Part shown: piece after piece, positions 27,326 through 35,456 of the stretch | How the letters are laid out: the number at the start of each line of letters is the position of its first letter | Position numbering within the stretch: the first letter of the stretch is position 1 | Program-made: the position numbers and the translations under genes | The notes under the pieces: generated by a model | What the model saw: the letters and a program-made list of their open reading frames with translations, nothing else | Databases searched by the model: none | What the model was told of the DNA's origin: nothing | Assembly: GCF_001274775.1 (NCBI RefSeq) | Contig: NZ_LGUE01000001.1 | Coordinates: forward strand, 251,302 to 315,301 | DNA from: Rossellomorea marisflavi | GTDB lineage: Bacteria > Bacillota > Bacilli > Bacillales > Bacillaceae_B | Direction of reading: 5' to 3' | Length of the DNA stretch: 64,000 nt

Positions 27326-28204
27326 ATGCCACAATTCTTCCTGAATAAACGATTGATCATCTTATTGGTGAGCGTCATCGTTTTAGTCGGGCTGATCGGG
27401 TTTTCCCTCCGTGAGCGGGACAACATCAGCTGGCCGGAGCAGTTTGGTAAAGATATGGTAGGATTCGGACAGTCGCTGGTTTCAAAACCTGTGAACTATG
27501 TCGGCGGAGTATTCGAAAACCTGAAGGATCTGCAAAATACATACAAAGAAAACGAAAAACTGAAAACGCGCCTGGATGAGCTCGTGAAGCTCGAAACGCA
27601 GGTGAGGGACCTGAAGCAGGATAACGATGAGCTGAGGGACGTCCTTGATAAGAAAGAGAGTCTGACAGATTATAATCCAATTCAGGCGACAGTCATCGCC
27701 CGGAACCCTGATCGCTGGCAGGAACTCCTGACCATCGACAAAGGGGAAGTGAACGGAATTAAATCCGATATGGCCGTTATCTCCTCGAAGGGACTCATCG
27801 GAAAAGTGAAAAGCGTCAATAAGTTTTCATCCACGATCGAGTTGATTTCCACAAATAACACGAAAAACCGCATCTCCACCATCATTCAAGGGGAGAAGCA
27901 GGATGTGAACGGATGGATCGAAGGCTATGATGTGGAGAAGAAGCAGATCCTCATTAAAAAGATCGTCAATGATGTAAAGGTTGAGAAAGGTTCCAAGGTC
28001 ATTACATCCGGTCTCGGAGGCGTTTTCCCGAAAGGGCTTGTCGTCGGCGAGGTGACAGACGTGCAGCCGGATCAGTATGGATTGACCCAGACGGCGTACG
28101 TGAAGCCGTCGGCGGACTTCTATCATCTCGAGCACGTCATGGTCATCGACCGTGATATGCCGCCTCCTGAAGAAGATGACGAAGCCGAGGGTGACGCGCA
28201 ATGA
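27326..28204 (+). CDS. mreC: Rod-shape determining protein MreC
   Basis: A bitopic membrane protein that couples MreB to penicillin-binding proteins. The 292 residues have one membrane helix (about 9-28), a coiled coil (about 60-115, rich in Lys, Leu and Glu) and the beta-barrel extracellular domain (about 120-275, with KGEVNGIKSDMAVISSKGLIG). The tail is acidic. The ATG at 27326 is six bases after GAGGTG; the open frame to 27302 lacks a site. The end overlaps mreD by four bases. Confidence 0.96.
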   Translation: MPQFFLNKRLIILLVSVIVLVGLIGFSLRERDNISWPEQFGKDMVGFGQSLVSKPVNYVGGVFENLKDLQNTYKENEKLKTRLDELVKLETQVRDLKQDNDELRDVLDKKESLTDYNPIQATVIARNPDRWQELLTIDKGEVNGIKSDMAVISSKGLIGKVKSVNKFSSTIELISTNNTKNRISTIIQGEKQDVNGWIEGYDVEKKQILIKKIVNDVKVEKGSKVITSGLGGVFPKGLVVGEVTDVQPDQYGLTQTAYVKPSADFYHLEHVMVIDRDMPPPEEDDEAEGDAQ

Positions 28205-28722
28205 TCGGGCGTTTCATCCTTCCTCTCATCACCCTGTTGGTGTTTTATGGTGAGAGCCTTTTCGTTCATCTCTTCCAGACGGAATCATGGTTCGGGGACA
28301 AGGTAATGGTTCCCCATTTCCTCGTCATCACCTTGATCTTGATCTGTGCCTTTTACCGGTACCGAACGGCCTTATTGTTCGGGTTCATCTTCGGATTCTT
28401 TTTTGATATCTATTACACGGAGATCAACGGAATCTATTTGATCCTGTTCCCGTTCATGGTTGTCCTGACCCAGCAGATGATGAAGGTGCTACACAACAAC
28501 GTCATCGTTCTTGGGATCATTGCCATGGTGAATCTGTCGATCTTGGAAGTCATCGTCTACTATATCTATGTGATACTTAAACGGACGAACCTGACGTTCA
28601 TGGAGTTTGTCGACTGGAGATTGTGGCCGACCCTGGTTCTGAACATTGTCTTCTATCTGATCGTATCGATCCCATTCAAACATTATTTATTATCCAGAAG
28701 AAAAGCTTGGTTGGGCGAATAA
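28201..28722 (+). CDS. mreD: Rod-shape determining protein MreD
   Basis: A polytopic membrane protein (173 residues, five to six hydrophobic segments) of the elongation complex. It starts MIGRFILPLITLLVFYGESL, typical of the family. ATGA overlap with mreC shows coupling. The next 150 bases hold a GC-rich inverted repeat (CCTGCC 28761-28766, GGCAGG 28781-28786) without a T run and no other feature I can support. Confidence 0.95.
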   Translation: MIGRFILPLITLLVFYGESLFVHLFQTESWFGDKVMVPHFLVITLILICAFYRYRTALLFGFIFGFFFDIYYTEINGIYLILFPFMVVLTQQMMKVLHNNVIVLGIIAMVNLSILEVIVYYIYVILKRTNLTFMEFVDWRLWPTLVLNIVFYLIVSIPFKHYLLSRRKAWLGE

Positions 28723-28875
28723 AGTCTGCCAGGCTTTCTCTTCCATAGGGGTCTGTTCCTCCTGCCATCCTTCAACGGCCGGCAGGGGCGAAATTGTTTC
28801 AAATCTGTACCTTCCAAAAAGGAATCAGCACTGCTTATGTCGAATTATATGACGACTGAGGTGAAAAATGACGCC

Positions 28876-29559
28876 ATGAACATGAATAAAAGGCCCAATG
28901 TTGTGATTAAAGGAACAAAAGAGGGGCTGACCCTCCATTTGAACGATCAATGCTCATTTCACGAGCTGAAGGCCGAGCTTGCCGAAAAGCTGTCTGCCCA
29001 TCATCGTGAAACCGAAGGCCATACGCTGGCCGTACATATTCAGACGGGGAACCGCTACGTGACCGATGAGCAATCCGAAGAACTTAAGGACATCGTCAGG
29101 CAAAAGCGCAACCTTGTGGTCAACGGACTCTCCAGCAATGTCATGACCAAGGATGAAGCGGAGAGACTCGTGGATGAACGGAATATCGAGACCATGACCG
29201 GTGTTGTGCGATCGGGTCAGGTGATTGAAGTATCCGGGGATATCCTTGTCGTCGGTGATGTCAATCCTGGCGGTAAGATCCACGCCGGCGGGAATATATA
29301 CATATTGGGCACACTTAAAGGCATTGCCCATGCCGGCATCAATGGCAGGAAAGATGCCGTGATCGTCGCATCGAGGATGCTTCCTTCCCAGCTCCGGATC
29401 GCAGATGCCCTGAACCGGGCGCCTGACCGGATGGAGGAAGATGAAGAGCATGACATGGAGTGTGCATTCGTGGATGCCGAAGGTCAGATCGTCGTCGATC
29501 GACTGCAGGTATTGAGGCATCTTCGACCAAATATTACGAGTTTCAAAGGAGGACGCTAA
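28876..29559 (+). CDS. minC: Septum site-determining protein MinC
   Basis: An FtsZ inhibitor that blocks division at the poles, positioned by MinD. It has 227 residues: an N-terminal domain (about 1-100, VVIKGTKEGLTLHLND) that acts on FtsZ, and a C-terminal beta-helix (about 120-220, VSGDILVVGDVNPGGKIHAGG) that binds MinD. I chose the ATG at 28876 because GAGGTGA lies 11 bases upstream and the length matches B. subtilis MinC (226). The open frame begins at 28837, but no ribosome site fits that start. Confidence 0.95.
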   Translation: MNMNKRPNVVIKGTKEGLTLHLNDQCSFHELKAELAEKLSAHHRETEGHTLAVHIQTGNRYVTDEQSEELKDIVRQKRNLVVNGLSSNVMTKDEAERLVDERNIETMTGVVRSGQVIEVSGDILVVGDVNPGGKIHAGGNIYILGTLKGIAHAGINGRKDAVIVASRMLPSQLRIADALNRAPDRMEEDEEHDMECAFVDAEGQIVVDRLQVLRHLRPNITSFKGGR

Positions 29560-29560
29560 T

Positions 29561-30364
29561 GTGGGTGAAGCCATAGTTGTTACTTCAGGAAAAGGCGGAG
29601 TGGGCAAGACGACTACTTCTGCCAATGTTGGTACAGCATTAGCTCTACAAGGCAAAAAAGTATGTTTGATCGATACCGATATCGGCCTCAGGAATCTTGA
29701 TGTGGTCATGGGCCTTGAAAATCGGATCATCTATGATCTGGTGGACGTGGTGGAAGGCCGCTGTAAAGTCCATCAGGCACTTGTGAAGGACAAGCGCTTC
29801 GAAGATAAGCTGTATCTTCTCCCTGCTGCCCAAACGAGCGATAAATCAGCTGTCAATCCGGATCAAATGAAGAAGCTCATCCAGGATCTGAAGCAGGACT
29901 ATGATTATATCATCATCGACTGCCCTGCCGGAATCGAACAGGGGTACAAAAACGCCGTGGCCGGTGCCGATCGTGCCATCGTCGTCACAACGCCTGAAAT
30001 CTCTGCGGTCCGGGATGCCGACCGTATCATCGGGCTTCTTGAACAGGAGGAAATCGAGCCTCCGAAGCTTGTGATCAACCGGATCCGGAACCATATGATG
30101 AAAAGCGGGGAGATGCTCGACGTGAATGAGATCACGACCCATCTTTCCATCGATTTGATCGGAATCGTAGCCGACGACGAGAACGTGATCCGGTCTTCGA
30201 ATAAAGGAGAGCCGATCGCCCTTGATTCGACGAGCAAAGCATCCATCTCCTATCGGAATATCGCAAGGAGGATCCTTGGTGAGTCCGTGCCCCTTCAATC
30301 CCTTGAAGAGGAAAAACCGGGTGTCTTTACGAAAATCAAACGATTATTCGGCGTAAAAGCCTGA
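29561..30364 (+). CDS. minD: Septum site-determining ATPase MinD
   Basis: A ParA/MinD-type ATPase that binds the membrane and MinC. It has 267 residues. The deviant Walker A motif is SGKGGVGKTTTSAN near the N-terminus. The amphipathic membrane-targeting helix is at the extreme C-terminus (GVFTKIKRLFGVKA). The GTG start is well placed after AAAGGAGG, one base after the minC stop. A strong terminator follows. Confidence 0.98.
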   Translation: MGEAIVVTSGKGGVGKTTTSANVGTALALQGKKVCLIDTDIGLRNLDVVMGLENRIIYDLVDVVEGRCKVHQALVKDKRFEDKLYLLPAAQTSDKSAVNPDQMKKLIQDLKQDYDYIIIDCPAGIEQGYKNAVAGADRAIVVTTPEISAVRDADRIIGLLEQEEIEPPKLVINRIRNHMMKSGEMLDVNEITTHLSIDLIGIVADDENVIRSSNKGEPIALDSTSKASISYRNIARRILGESVPLQSLEEEKPGVFTKIKRLFGVKA

Positions 30365-30366
30365 CT

Positions 30367-30395
30367 AAACCCGTGCATGAGTGCACGGGTTTTTC
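30367..30395 (+). terminator. Terminator of the mre-min unit
   Basis: AAACCCGTGCA (30367-30377) pairs perfectly with TGCACGGGTTT, loop TGAG, followed by T. Confidence 0.94.
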
Positions 30396-30418
30396 TATGT
30401 GCTTTTGTGCCTCCCGGG

Positions 30419-30447
30419 TCATAATCATTTCGGACAAGTCATACATT
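30419..30447 (+). promoter_or_regulatory. SigE-type promoter of the spoIVF operon
   Basis: TCATAAT (30419-30425), a 14-base spacer, then CATACATT (30440-30447). The -10 is a perfect match to CATACANT and the -35 differs from KMATATT at one base. SigE control of spoIVF is known in B. subtilis. Confidence 0.82.
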
Positions 30448-30502
30448 GAAAGCAAGACAAGGTGCAGGGGAATCCCCGTGCAGCCAAAGAAAAGGATGGA
30501 TG

Positions 30503-31264
30503 ATGATGGGCAATCGAGCCGATGAAATCAGGAAGCGCATCGCCAGACGTAAAAAAATGAATGACGGGGCATCCCGGGAGTACCCGGTCGTCCCGCTGGT
30601 GGGGGATGAAGAAAAATACGGGATCGGTCAGTCCTCATTCGAAGGGGGACCACCATCCGATGGACATCCCCTCTTCAAAAAGGAAACCTTTTTATTGAAG
30701 GTGCTTGCTTCCGGGATCTTGGTCCTCCTGACAGCGATCATGTTCAAAAGCCCGAGCCCTGCCTTTGAAGAGGCGAGGGCAGTGGTGCATAAGACGATGG
30801 AAAACGACTTTCAATTCGCCGCGGTCTCGACGTGGTACGAGGACCAGTTCGGAAAACCCCTGGCCCTGCTTCCGGATACGGGGAAACAGGAGGCGAAGGA
30901 AGAGACGGCGATCTCCATGCCTGCCACGGGCAAGGTGGTGGAGAATTTCAAAACGAACGGTCAAGGGATCATGCTTGAAACAGGTCTCGGAGAAGAGGTG
31001 GGGGCCATGAAGGGGGGACTCGTCATCTTCGCAGGGAAAAAGGATGACCTCGGCAACACGGTCGTCATCCAGCATGCAGACAAATCGGAGTCATGGTACG
31101 GGCATCTTGAGGCCATCGACGTGAAGCAGTATGAAAAAGTGGAAAAAGGCGGAGCGGTCGGAAAGGTATCGGCAGCGGAGGACGAAGCAACGGGAGAATT
31201 TTATTTCGCCATCAAGATGGGGGAGGAATTCGTCGATCCGGTCCAGGTGATCTCCTTTGACTAA
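30503..31264 (+). CDS. spoIVFA: Stage IV sporulation protein SpoIVFA
   Basis: A membrane scaffold that holds the protease SpoIVFB and its inhibitor BofA in the outer forespore membrane and itself helps inhibit the protease. It has 253 residues: a basic cytoplasmic start (RADEIRKRIARRKKM), one membrane helix (about 72-92) and an intermembrane-space part. That part ends in a LytM/M23-like fold (about 150-250, TVVIQHADKSESWYGHLEAI) which keeps some peptidase-like residues but is not expected to be active. Three ATGs in a row occur at 30500-30508; the middle one suits AAAAGGA. It overlaps spoIVFB by eight bases. Confidence 0.92.
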   Translation: MMGNRADEIRKRIARRKKMNDGASREYPVVPLVGDEEKYGIGQSSFEGGPPSDGHPLFKKETFLLKVLASGILVLLTAIMFKSPSPAFEEARAVVHKTMENDFQFAAVSTWYEDQFGKPLALLPDTGKQEAKEETAISMPATGKVVENFKTNGQGIMLETGLGEEVGAMKGGLVIFAGKKDDLGNTVVIQHADKSESWYGHLEAIDVKQYEKVEKGGAVGKVSAAEDEATGEFYFAIKMGEEFVDPVQVISFD

Positions 31265-32123
31265 TCTTTTAGCCATGCTTCGGAAATTTTATATCCACCC
31301 CCTCCTTTGGGTCGTCATCGCCGTGGCCGTCATGACGGCCCATTTTACGGAGATGGTCATGCTCCTTGGCATCATCATCATCCACGAGCTCGGTCATGCC
31401 TGTACGGCCCACTATTTTTCGTGGAGGGTCAGAAGGATCGCCCTTTTGCCCTTTGGTGGCGTGGCAGAAGTAGATGAACATGGGAACCGGTCACTCGATG
31501 AGGAATTCTGGGTCGTGGCAGCAGGTCCCCTCCAGCATGTGTGGATGATCGGTGCCGGGTGGGTGCTCGCAAACCTTGACATCATCGCTCCCGGTACATT
31601 CCTGTTATTCCTGCATCTGAATCTTGCCGTCCTCCTCTTCAATCTCCTGCCGATCTGGCCCCTTGACGGGGGGAAGCTCGTCTCCCTCCTCATGGCCATG
31701 AAATGGAACTATCTGAAGGCGTACGAATACACGCTCCTCCTGTCGTTCGGGCTGCTCCTGTGCTTTCATGCCTTCGTCCTGCTGACTTCACCGGCGAACC
31801 TGAATCTTTGGGTGATCCTCACCTTCCTCTACTTCTCCTTATGGAAAGATTGGAAGCAAAGGCGGTACGTGTTCATGAAATTCCTGATGGAGCGGTACTA
31901 TGGTGATCATCGTCAGTTCTTGGAGCTGAAGCCCCTTCCCGTCGATAGCGAATCTTCGGTCCTAGAGGTCGTGGAACGCTTCCACAGGGGAGTCAAGCAC
32001 CCCCTTGTCGTCATGAAGGATGGCCAGGAGGTGGGGAAGCTGGATGAGAACGAACTCCTCCACGCATTCTTTGCCGACAAGATGACATCGGCCAAAACAA
32101 AGGATCTTCTCTATCTTTATTGA
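31257..32123 (+). CDS. spoIVFB: Pro-SigK processing protease SpoIVFB
   Basis: An intramembrane metalloprotease (site-2 protease family) that cuts pro-SigK in the mother cell. It has 288 residues and about six membrane segments. The zinc motif HELGH is at 43-47 with catalytic Glu44, and the third ligand is Asp137 in NLLPIWPLDGGK; both numbers coincide with the B. subtilis enzyme. A C-terminal CBS-like domain (about 225-288) would sense nucleotides. The TTG start follows AGGTGAT and overlaps the spoIVFA stop. A hairpin terminator follows. Confidence 0.97.
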   Translation: MTNLLAMLRKFYIHPLLWVVIAVAVMTAHFTEMVMLLGIIIIHELGHACTAHYFSWRVRRIALLPFGGVAEVDEHGNRSLDEEFWVVAAGPLQHVWMIGAGWVLANLDIIAPGTFLLFLHLNLAVLLFNLLPIWPLDGGKLVSLLMAMKWNYLKAYEYTLLLSFGLLLCFHAFVLLTSPANLNLWVILTFLYFSLWKDWKQRRYVFMKFLMERYYGDHRQFLELKPLPVDSESSVLEVVERFHRGVKHPLVVMKDGQEVGKLDENELLHAFFADKMTSAKTKDLLYLY

Positions 32124-32160
32124 CTGTGTACGGTGGAGAAGGGTAAAGTAAGGACATATG

Positions 32161-32190
32161 CCGGGAAGGGGCTGCCCCTTCCCGATTCTT
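32161..32190 (+). terminator. Terminator after spoIVFB
   Basis: CGGGAAGGGG pairs perfectly with CCCCTTCCCG around CTG, then ATTCTTT. It lies inside the longest open frame of rng, which argues for the later rng start. Confidence 0.75.
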
Positions 32191-32208
32191 TATGATAAGG
32201 GGGGATCG

Positions 32209-33642
32209 GTGTTGGACGAAATCATCATCCAGGCGAAAACGAGGGAAAAGCGCTGGGTATCCAGATCAGGCGGAACCGTCAGTGGGCTGCGTGTGTATCG
32301 ACCCGTAGGCGACAGCCTGACCGGGAATATCTATATCGGCAGGGTCGTCCGGATTCACAAAGGGCTGGATGCCGCGTTTGTCGATATCGGTGAAGGCAAG
32401 AACGGCTATCTGCATGCAAAGGACTGTCCTGATAATGTCAGAGCCTTTCATGGAGGGGATGACGCGCTGTCCATCAACCAAGCCGTGCATGAAGGAGAAA
32501 AGCTCCTGGTGCAGGTCACGAAAGATCCCACGGGGACAAAAGGAGCCAAGCTCAGTGCTGTCATCGAGCTGAAGGGGGAATACCTCGTCTATATGCCGCA
32601 CGGGGTCTACGTGGCGGCCTCAAAGAAGCTGGATGAGAAAGAACGCAGTCATGTCAAAGCCGTGGCGCACCGCTGGAAGCTCCCAGAAGAAGGGATCGTG
32701 CTCAGGACAAGCAGTGCGGGTATTCCCGGAGAGGCCATCAAGGAAGAGATTGTCCGCCTGAGGGGAAAGGCAGAGGACCTTCAGAGGCGTGCGCTTAAAG
32801 GGAAAGCCCCGTTCCTCCTTGAGAATCAGGATGCTTTGAAGGACGATCTCAAGGAACAGATGAAAAAAGGAGAAGGTCGGATCCTCGTGGATGATTATGA
32901 CTTCTCCAATGAGCTTCAGAGCCTGGCCGCCCATCATGAAGGATGGAGTGTGGAATTTGATCAGGGACGTGACGATATTTTCAGCAGGCACGGAGTCGAC
33001 GGTGCGTGGGACCGGGCATTGAAGAAGGTGGTCTGGTTGAAGAATGGAGCCTATCTCGTGATTGAAACGACCGAGGCGATGACAGTGGTGGATGTGAACT
33101 CCGGGAAGTTCACGGGGCGCGCAACCCTGGAACAGACAACCCTCGAAACCAATCTCCTTGCAGCGGAAGAAACGGCCCATCAGCTCGCCTTGAGGAATAT
33201 CGGCGGCATGATCCTCATCGACTTCATCGGTATGAAGACGGAGAGCGACCGTCAGCAGGTAGAGGAGGCATTCCGGACGGCCCTCGGTGCCGACCGTCAG
33301 CGGACGACGGTGGAGGGCTTCACGAATCTCGGGATCCTGGAGGTGACGAGGAAACGCGTGCGTCAGGCGCTGGAGGAGTACCTGACAGAGTCGTGTCATG
33401 CATGCGGGGGAACCGGACGCACCGAAAGTCCCAATAGCCTCGCCTTCAAACTTGAACGTGAGATTTGGGACATGGATCATCCCGCCCGCGTGTCGGTTGA
33501 AGGGACCCCTGACGTGCGATCGGCGTTTTCCGGACCCGGTGGTCGTCATATCGACCGGCTCGAGGCCCGTCTCGGGGTGAAGGTGGACTGGTTGGAGACG
33601 CCGGCAGTGAATCCATTCTACCGAATCACAAAGATCCAGTGA
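32209..33642 (+). CDS. rng: RNase E/G family endoribonuclease (Rng)
   Basis: A single-strand-specific endoribonuclease acting in rRNA maturation and mRNA decay. It has 477 residues. An S1 domain (about 35-120, AAFVDIGEGKNGYLHAKD) is followed by the RNase H-like and DNase I-like catalytic parts. The metal-binding region TVVDVNSGKFTG and a zinc-link motif CHACGGTGR near 400 are visible. There is no long C-terminal scaffold, so it is RNase G-like. The GTG at 32209 (or TTG at 32212) follows AAGGGGGG; an upstream ATG at 32158 would include the spoIVFB terminator. B. subtilis lacks this family and uses RNase Y and J, so this is a distinguishing gene of the strain. Confidence 0.94.
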   Translation: MLDEIIIQAKTREKRWVSRSGGTVSGLRVYRPVGDSLTGNIYIGRVVRIHKGLDAAFVDIGEGKNGYLHAKDCPDNVRAFHGGDDALSINQAVHEGEKLLVQVTKDPTGTKGAKLSAVIELKGEYLVYMPHGVYVAASKKLDEKERSHVKAVAHRWKLPEEGIVLRTSSAGIPGEAIKEEIVRLRGKAEDLQRRALKGKAPFLLENQDALKDDLKEQMKKGEGRILVDDYDFSNELQSLAAHHEGWSVEFDQGRDDIFSRHGVDGAWDRALKKVVWLKNGAYLVIETTEAMTVVDVNSGKFTGRATLEQTTLETNLLAAEETAHQLALRNIGGMILIDFIGMKTESDRQQVEEAFRTALGADRQRTTVEGFTNLGILEVTRKRVRQALEEYLTESCHACGGTGRTESPNSLAFKLEREIWDMDHPARVSVEGTPDVRSAFSGPGGRHIDRLEARLGVKVDWLETPAVNPFYRITKIQ

Positions 33643-33657
33643 TTTTCACTCATTGTG

Positions 33658-33687
33658 TTGACATCCATCACGAAAATATGATAGGAT
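33658..33687 (+). promoter_or_regulatory. SigA promoter of the rplU operon
   Basis: TTGACA (33658-33663), 18-base spacer, and TAGGAT (33682-33687) preceded by TGA, making an extended -10. Confidence 0.68.
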
Positions 33688-33689
33688 TC

Positions 33690-33792
33690 TACTGTTATTG
33701 ATTGTAGCACCCGTGCTACAACCGCTCATAACAGGTCTTGAAGTACGGGCGACCGTCACCTGTGATTGGCGAGTCTGAGTCTATTAAGGAGG
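33690..33792 (+). ncRNA. L21 leader RNA (ribosomal protein leader)
   Basis: A structured 5' leader before rplU. The first hairpin is perfect: TTGTAGCAC (33702-33710) with GTGCTACAA (33713-33721). The second joins ACAGGT (33731-33736) and ACCTGT (33758-33763) with an inner ACGG/CCGT pair. Position and shape fit the known Firmicutes L21 leader, thought to allow autoregulation. Confidence 0.8.
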
Positions 33793-33799
33793 TGCGATT

Positions 33800-34108
33800 A
33801 TGTACGCAATTATCGAAACAGGTGGTAAGCAAATCCGTGTAACGGAAGGTCAAGAGATCTTCATCGAAAAGCTAAGCGCTGAGCAAGGTGATACGGTAAC
33901 GTTTGACAAAGTTCTTTTCGTTGGTGGCGACGATGTGAAAGTAGGAAGCCCATTGGTGGCTGGTGCTACTGTAACAGCGAAGGTTGAAAAACAAGGCCGC
34001 GCGAAGAAGCTTGTAGTATTCAAATACAAAGCGAAAAAGAACTACCGTCGTAAGCAAGGTCACCGTCAACCTTACACTAAAGTTGTCATCGACACAATCA
34101 ACGCGTAA
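33800..34108 (+). CDS. rplU: 50S ribosomal protein L21
   Basis: The 102-residue L21 protein of the large subunit, starting [18 protein letters not shown] and ending in the basic RNA-binding part [28 protein letters not shown] precedes the ATG. It leads the conserved rplU-prp-rpmA operon, behind its own promoter and leader RNA. Codons are strongly biased to those of highly expressed genes compared with the neighbours. Confidence 0.99.
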   Translation: MYAIIETGGKQIRVTEGQEIFIEKLSAEQGDTVTFDKVLFVGGDDVKVGSPLVAGATVTAKVEKQGRAKKLVVFKYKAKKNYRRKQGHRQPYTKVVIDTINA

Positions 34109-34119
34109 GGCGTGATCCT

Positions 34120-34449
34120 ATGATCAACATTCGGGTAGAAAAAACCAAGGGGAAGATTCGTTCTTTCTCCATGGATGGTCATGCAAATTTCGATGAGTAT
34201 GGTCAGGATATTGTTTGTGCCGGAGCTTCTGCCGTTTCATTCGGAAGCGTCAATGCCATCATGGCGTTGACGGGGATTGAACCTCACATCGAGCAAAACG
34301 ATGGGGGACATTTCGTCTGTGTCATCCCTGATGACCTGCCGGAAGAGACTGACAGGAACGTCCAGCTGCTATTAGATGGCATGGTGGTAAGCCTGCAGAC
34401 GATTGAAACTACTTACAGTGATTTTATTAAAATAACCTTCAAAAAGTAG
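34120..34449 (+). CDS. prp: Ribosomal-processing cysteine protease Prp (YsxB)
   Basis: A small cysteine protease that removes the N-terminal extension of ribosomal protein L27 in Firmicutes. The catalytic pair is visible in DGHANFDEYGQDIVCAGASA (His22 and Cys34 by count). It has 109 residues, normal for the family. It lies between rplU and the gene for its substrate, rpmA. The rpmA product here does carry the LQFF-type extension. Confidence 0.95.
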   Translation: MINIRVEKTKGKIRSFSMDGHANFDEYGQDIVCAGASAVSFGSVNAIMALTGIEPHIEQNDGGHFVCVIPDDLPEETDRNVQLLLDGMVVSLQTIETTYSDFIKITFKK

Positions 34450-34461
34450 GAGGTGGAACAG

Positions 34462-34752
34462 ATGTTAAGATTAGATCTTCAATTTTTCGCGTCTAAGAAA
34501 GGGGTAGGTTCGACTAAAAACGGTCGTGACTCTATCTCAAAGCGTCTTGGTGCTAAGCGTGCAGACGGTCAAATGGTAAGTGGTGGATCAATCCTATACC
34601 GTCAACGCGGTACTAAGATTTATCCAGGACTAAACGTAGGCCGTGGTGGTGACGATACACTTTTCGCTAAAACTGACGGTGTTGTTCGTTTCGAACGCAT
34701 GGGACGTGACAAGAAAAAAGTGAGCGTATACCCTGTTGCGAATGAAGCTTAA
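34462..34752 (+). CDS. rpmA: 50S ribosomal protein L27
   Basis: The 96-residue L27 protein near the peptidyl transferase centre. It begins [20 protein letters not shown]: Prp is known to cleave after LQFF to expose ASKKG, which the sequence preserves. The ATG at 34462 follows AGGAGGTGG; a GTG nine bases upstream is in frame but overlaps the ribosome site. It ends the operon with a strong terminator. Confidence 0.98.
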   Translation: MLRLDLQFFASKKGVGSTKNGRDSISKRLGAKRADGQMVSGGSILYRQRGTKIYPGLNVGRGGDDTLFAKTDGVVRFERMGRDKKKVSVYPVANEA

Positions 34753-34768
34753 TCGCATATCTTTAACG

Positions 34769-34804
34769 AAAACTCTAACCGACTTTCGGTTAGAGTTTTA
34801 TTTA
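34769..34804 (+). terminator. Terminator of the rplU operon
   Basis: AAAACTCTAACCGA (34769-34782) pairs perfectly with TCGGTTAGAGTTTT (34786-34799) around CTT. Confidence 0.93.
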
Positions 34805-34854
34805 TGTGCGGGGAAGTGAAATTTCATAAACGATATACGGAGGGGTCTTATCTT

Positions 34855-34863
34855 TGTTATACT
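34855..34863 (+). promoter_or_regulatory. Possible extended -10 promoter of spo0B
   Basis: TGTTATACT, an extended -10 element, 33 bases before the spo0B ATG. The -35 region is poor. Confidence 0.42.
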
Positions 34864-34895
34864 AACAGATAAGCACTTAGTATAGGAGTTAGATT

Positions 34896-35426
34896 ATGAG
34901 CCGAAAATGGGATGTCGTCGAGGTACTGCGGCATGCACGCCACGACTGGATGAATGATTTGCAACTGATAAAGGGGAATCTCGATCTCAATCGGATCGAC
35001 CGGGCAAAACAAGTCATCGAAGAAATGGTCCTCGCAGCACAAAACGAATCTAAGCTATCGAATTTGAAACTTCCATTACTGACAGAATGGATCTTAACAT
35101 ATAATTGGTCCGGGTCGATGATCAAGCTGGATTTCGAAATACTCGATTGCACCGCTGATCATGGACTTGACGATCAAGGATTGGTTTCCTGGTGCACTCG
35201 CTTTGTGGACGAGCTGGTACAGTGTGTCAGCGGCAATGGGGAAAACCAATTGTCAATCCTGCTGCACATCACCAAGGACGCCCCCCGTTTTATATTCGAT
35301 TTCACAGGTATACTAAGTCATGCAGGCGCCATGAAGGAATGGCTGGAGAATGAGCGCCGAAATGGCACGAACATCAGCATTGAACAAATCGAAGAAGAAG
35401 TTCTCGTTTTTCATGTTTCATTATAA
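34896..35426 (+). CDS. spo0B: Sporulation phosphotransferase Spo0B
   Basis: The phosphorelay protein that passes phosphate from Spo0F to Spo0A at the onset of sporulation. It has 176 residues, slightly shorter than B. subtilis Spo0B. The N-terminal helical hairpin carries the phosphorylated histidine in LRHARHDWMNDLQLIKGNL (His16). The C-terminal half is a degenerate histidine-kinase-like domain that does not bind ATP. It lies between rpmA and obgE as in other Bacillus; Obg is also needed for phosphorelay activity. Confidence 0.93.
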   Translation: MSRKWDVVEVLRHARHDWMNDLQLIKGNLDLNRIDRAKQVIEEMVLAAQNESKLSNLKLPLLTEWILTYNWSGSMIKLDFEILDCTADHGLDDQGLVSWCTRFVDELVQCVSGNGENQLSILLHITKDAPRFIFDFTGILSHAGAMKEWLENERRNGTNISIEQIEEEVLVFHVSL

Positions 35427-35456
35427 GGGCATGAGAGCGTAAGGAGTGAAGAAAAA

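Noticed and set aside
28761..28786. GC-rich inverted repeat between mreD and minC as a terminator
   Set aside because: The stem is only about six pairs with a 14-base loop and has no T run.
31257..31275. ATG at 31275 as the spoIVFB start
   Set aside because: The TTG at 31257 has AGGTGAT upstream and puts Glu44 and Asp137 at the same positions as in the B. subtilis protease.
32158..32208. ATG at 32158 as rng start
   Set aside because: The extra segment consists of the spoIVFB terminator hairpin, and AAGGGGGG fits the GTG or TTG at 32209-32214.
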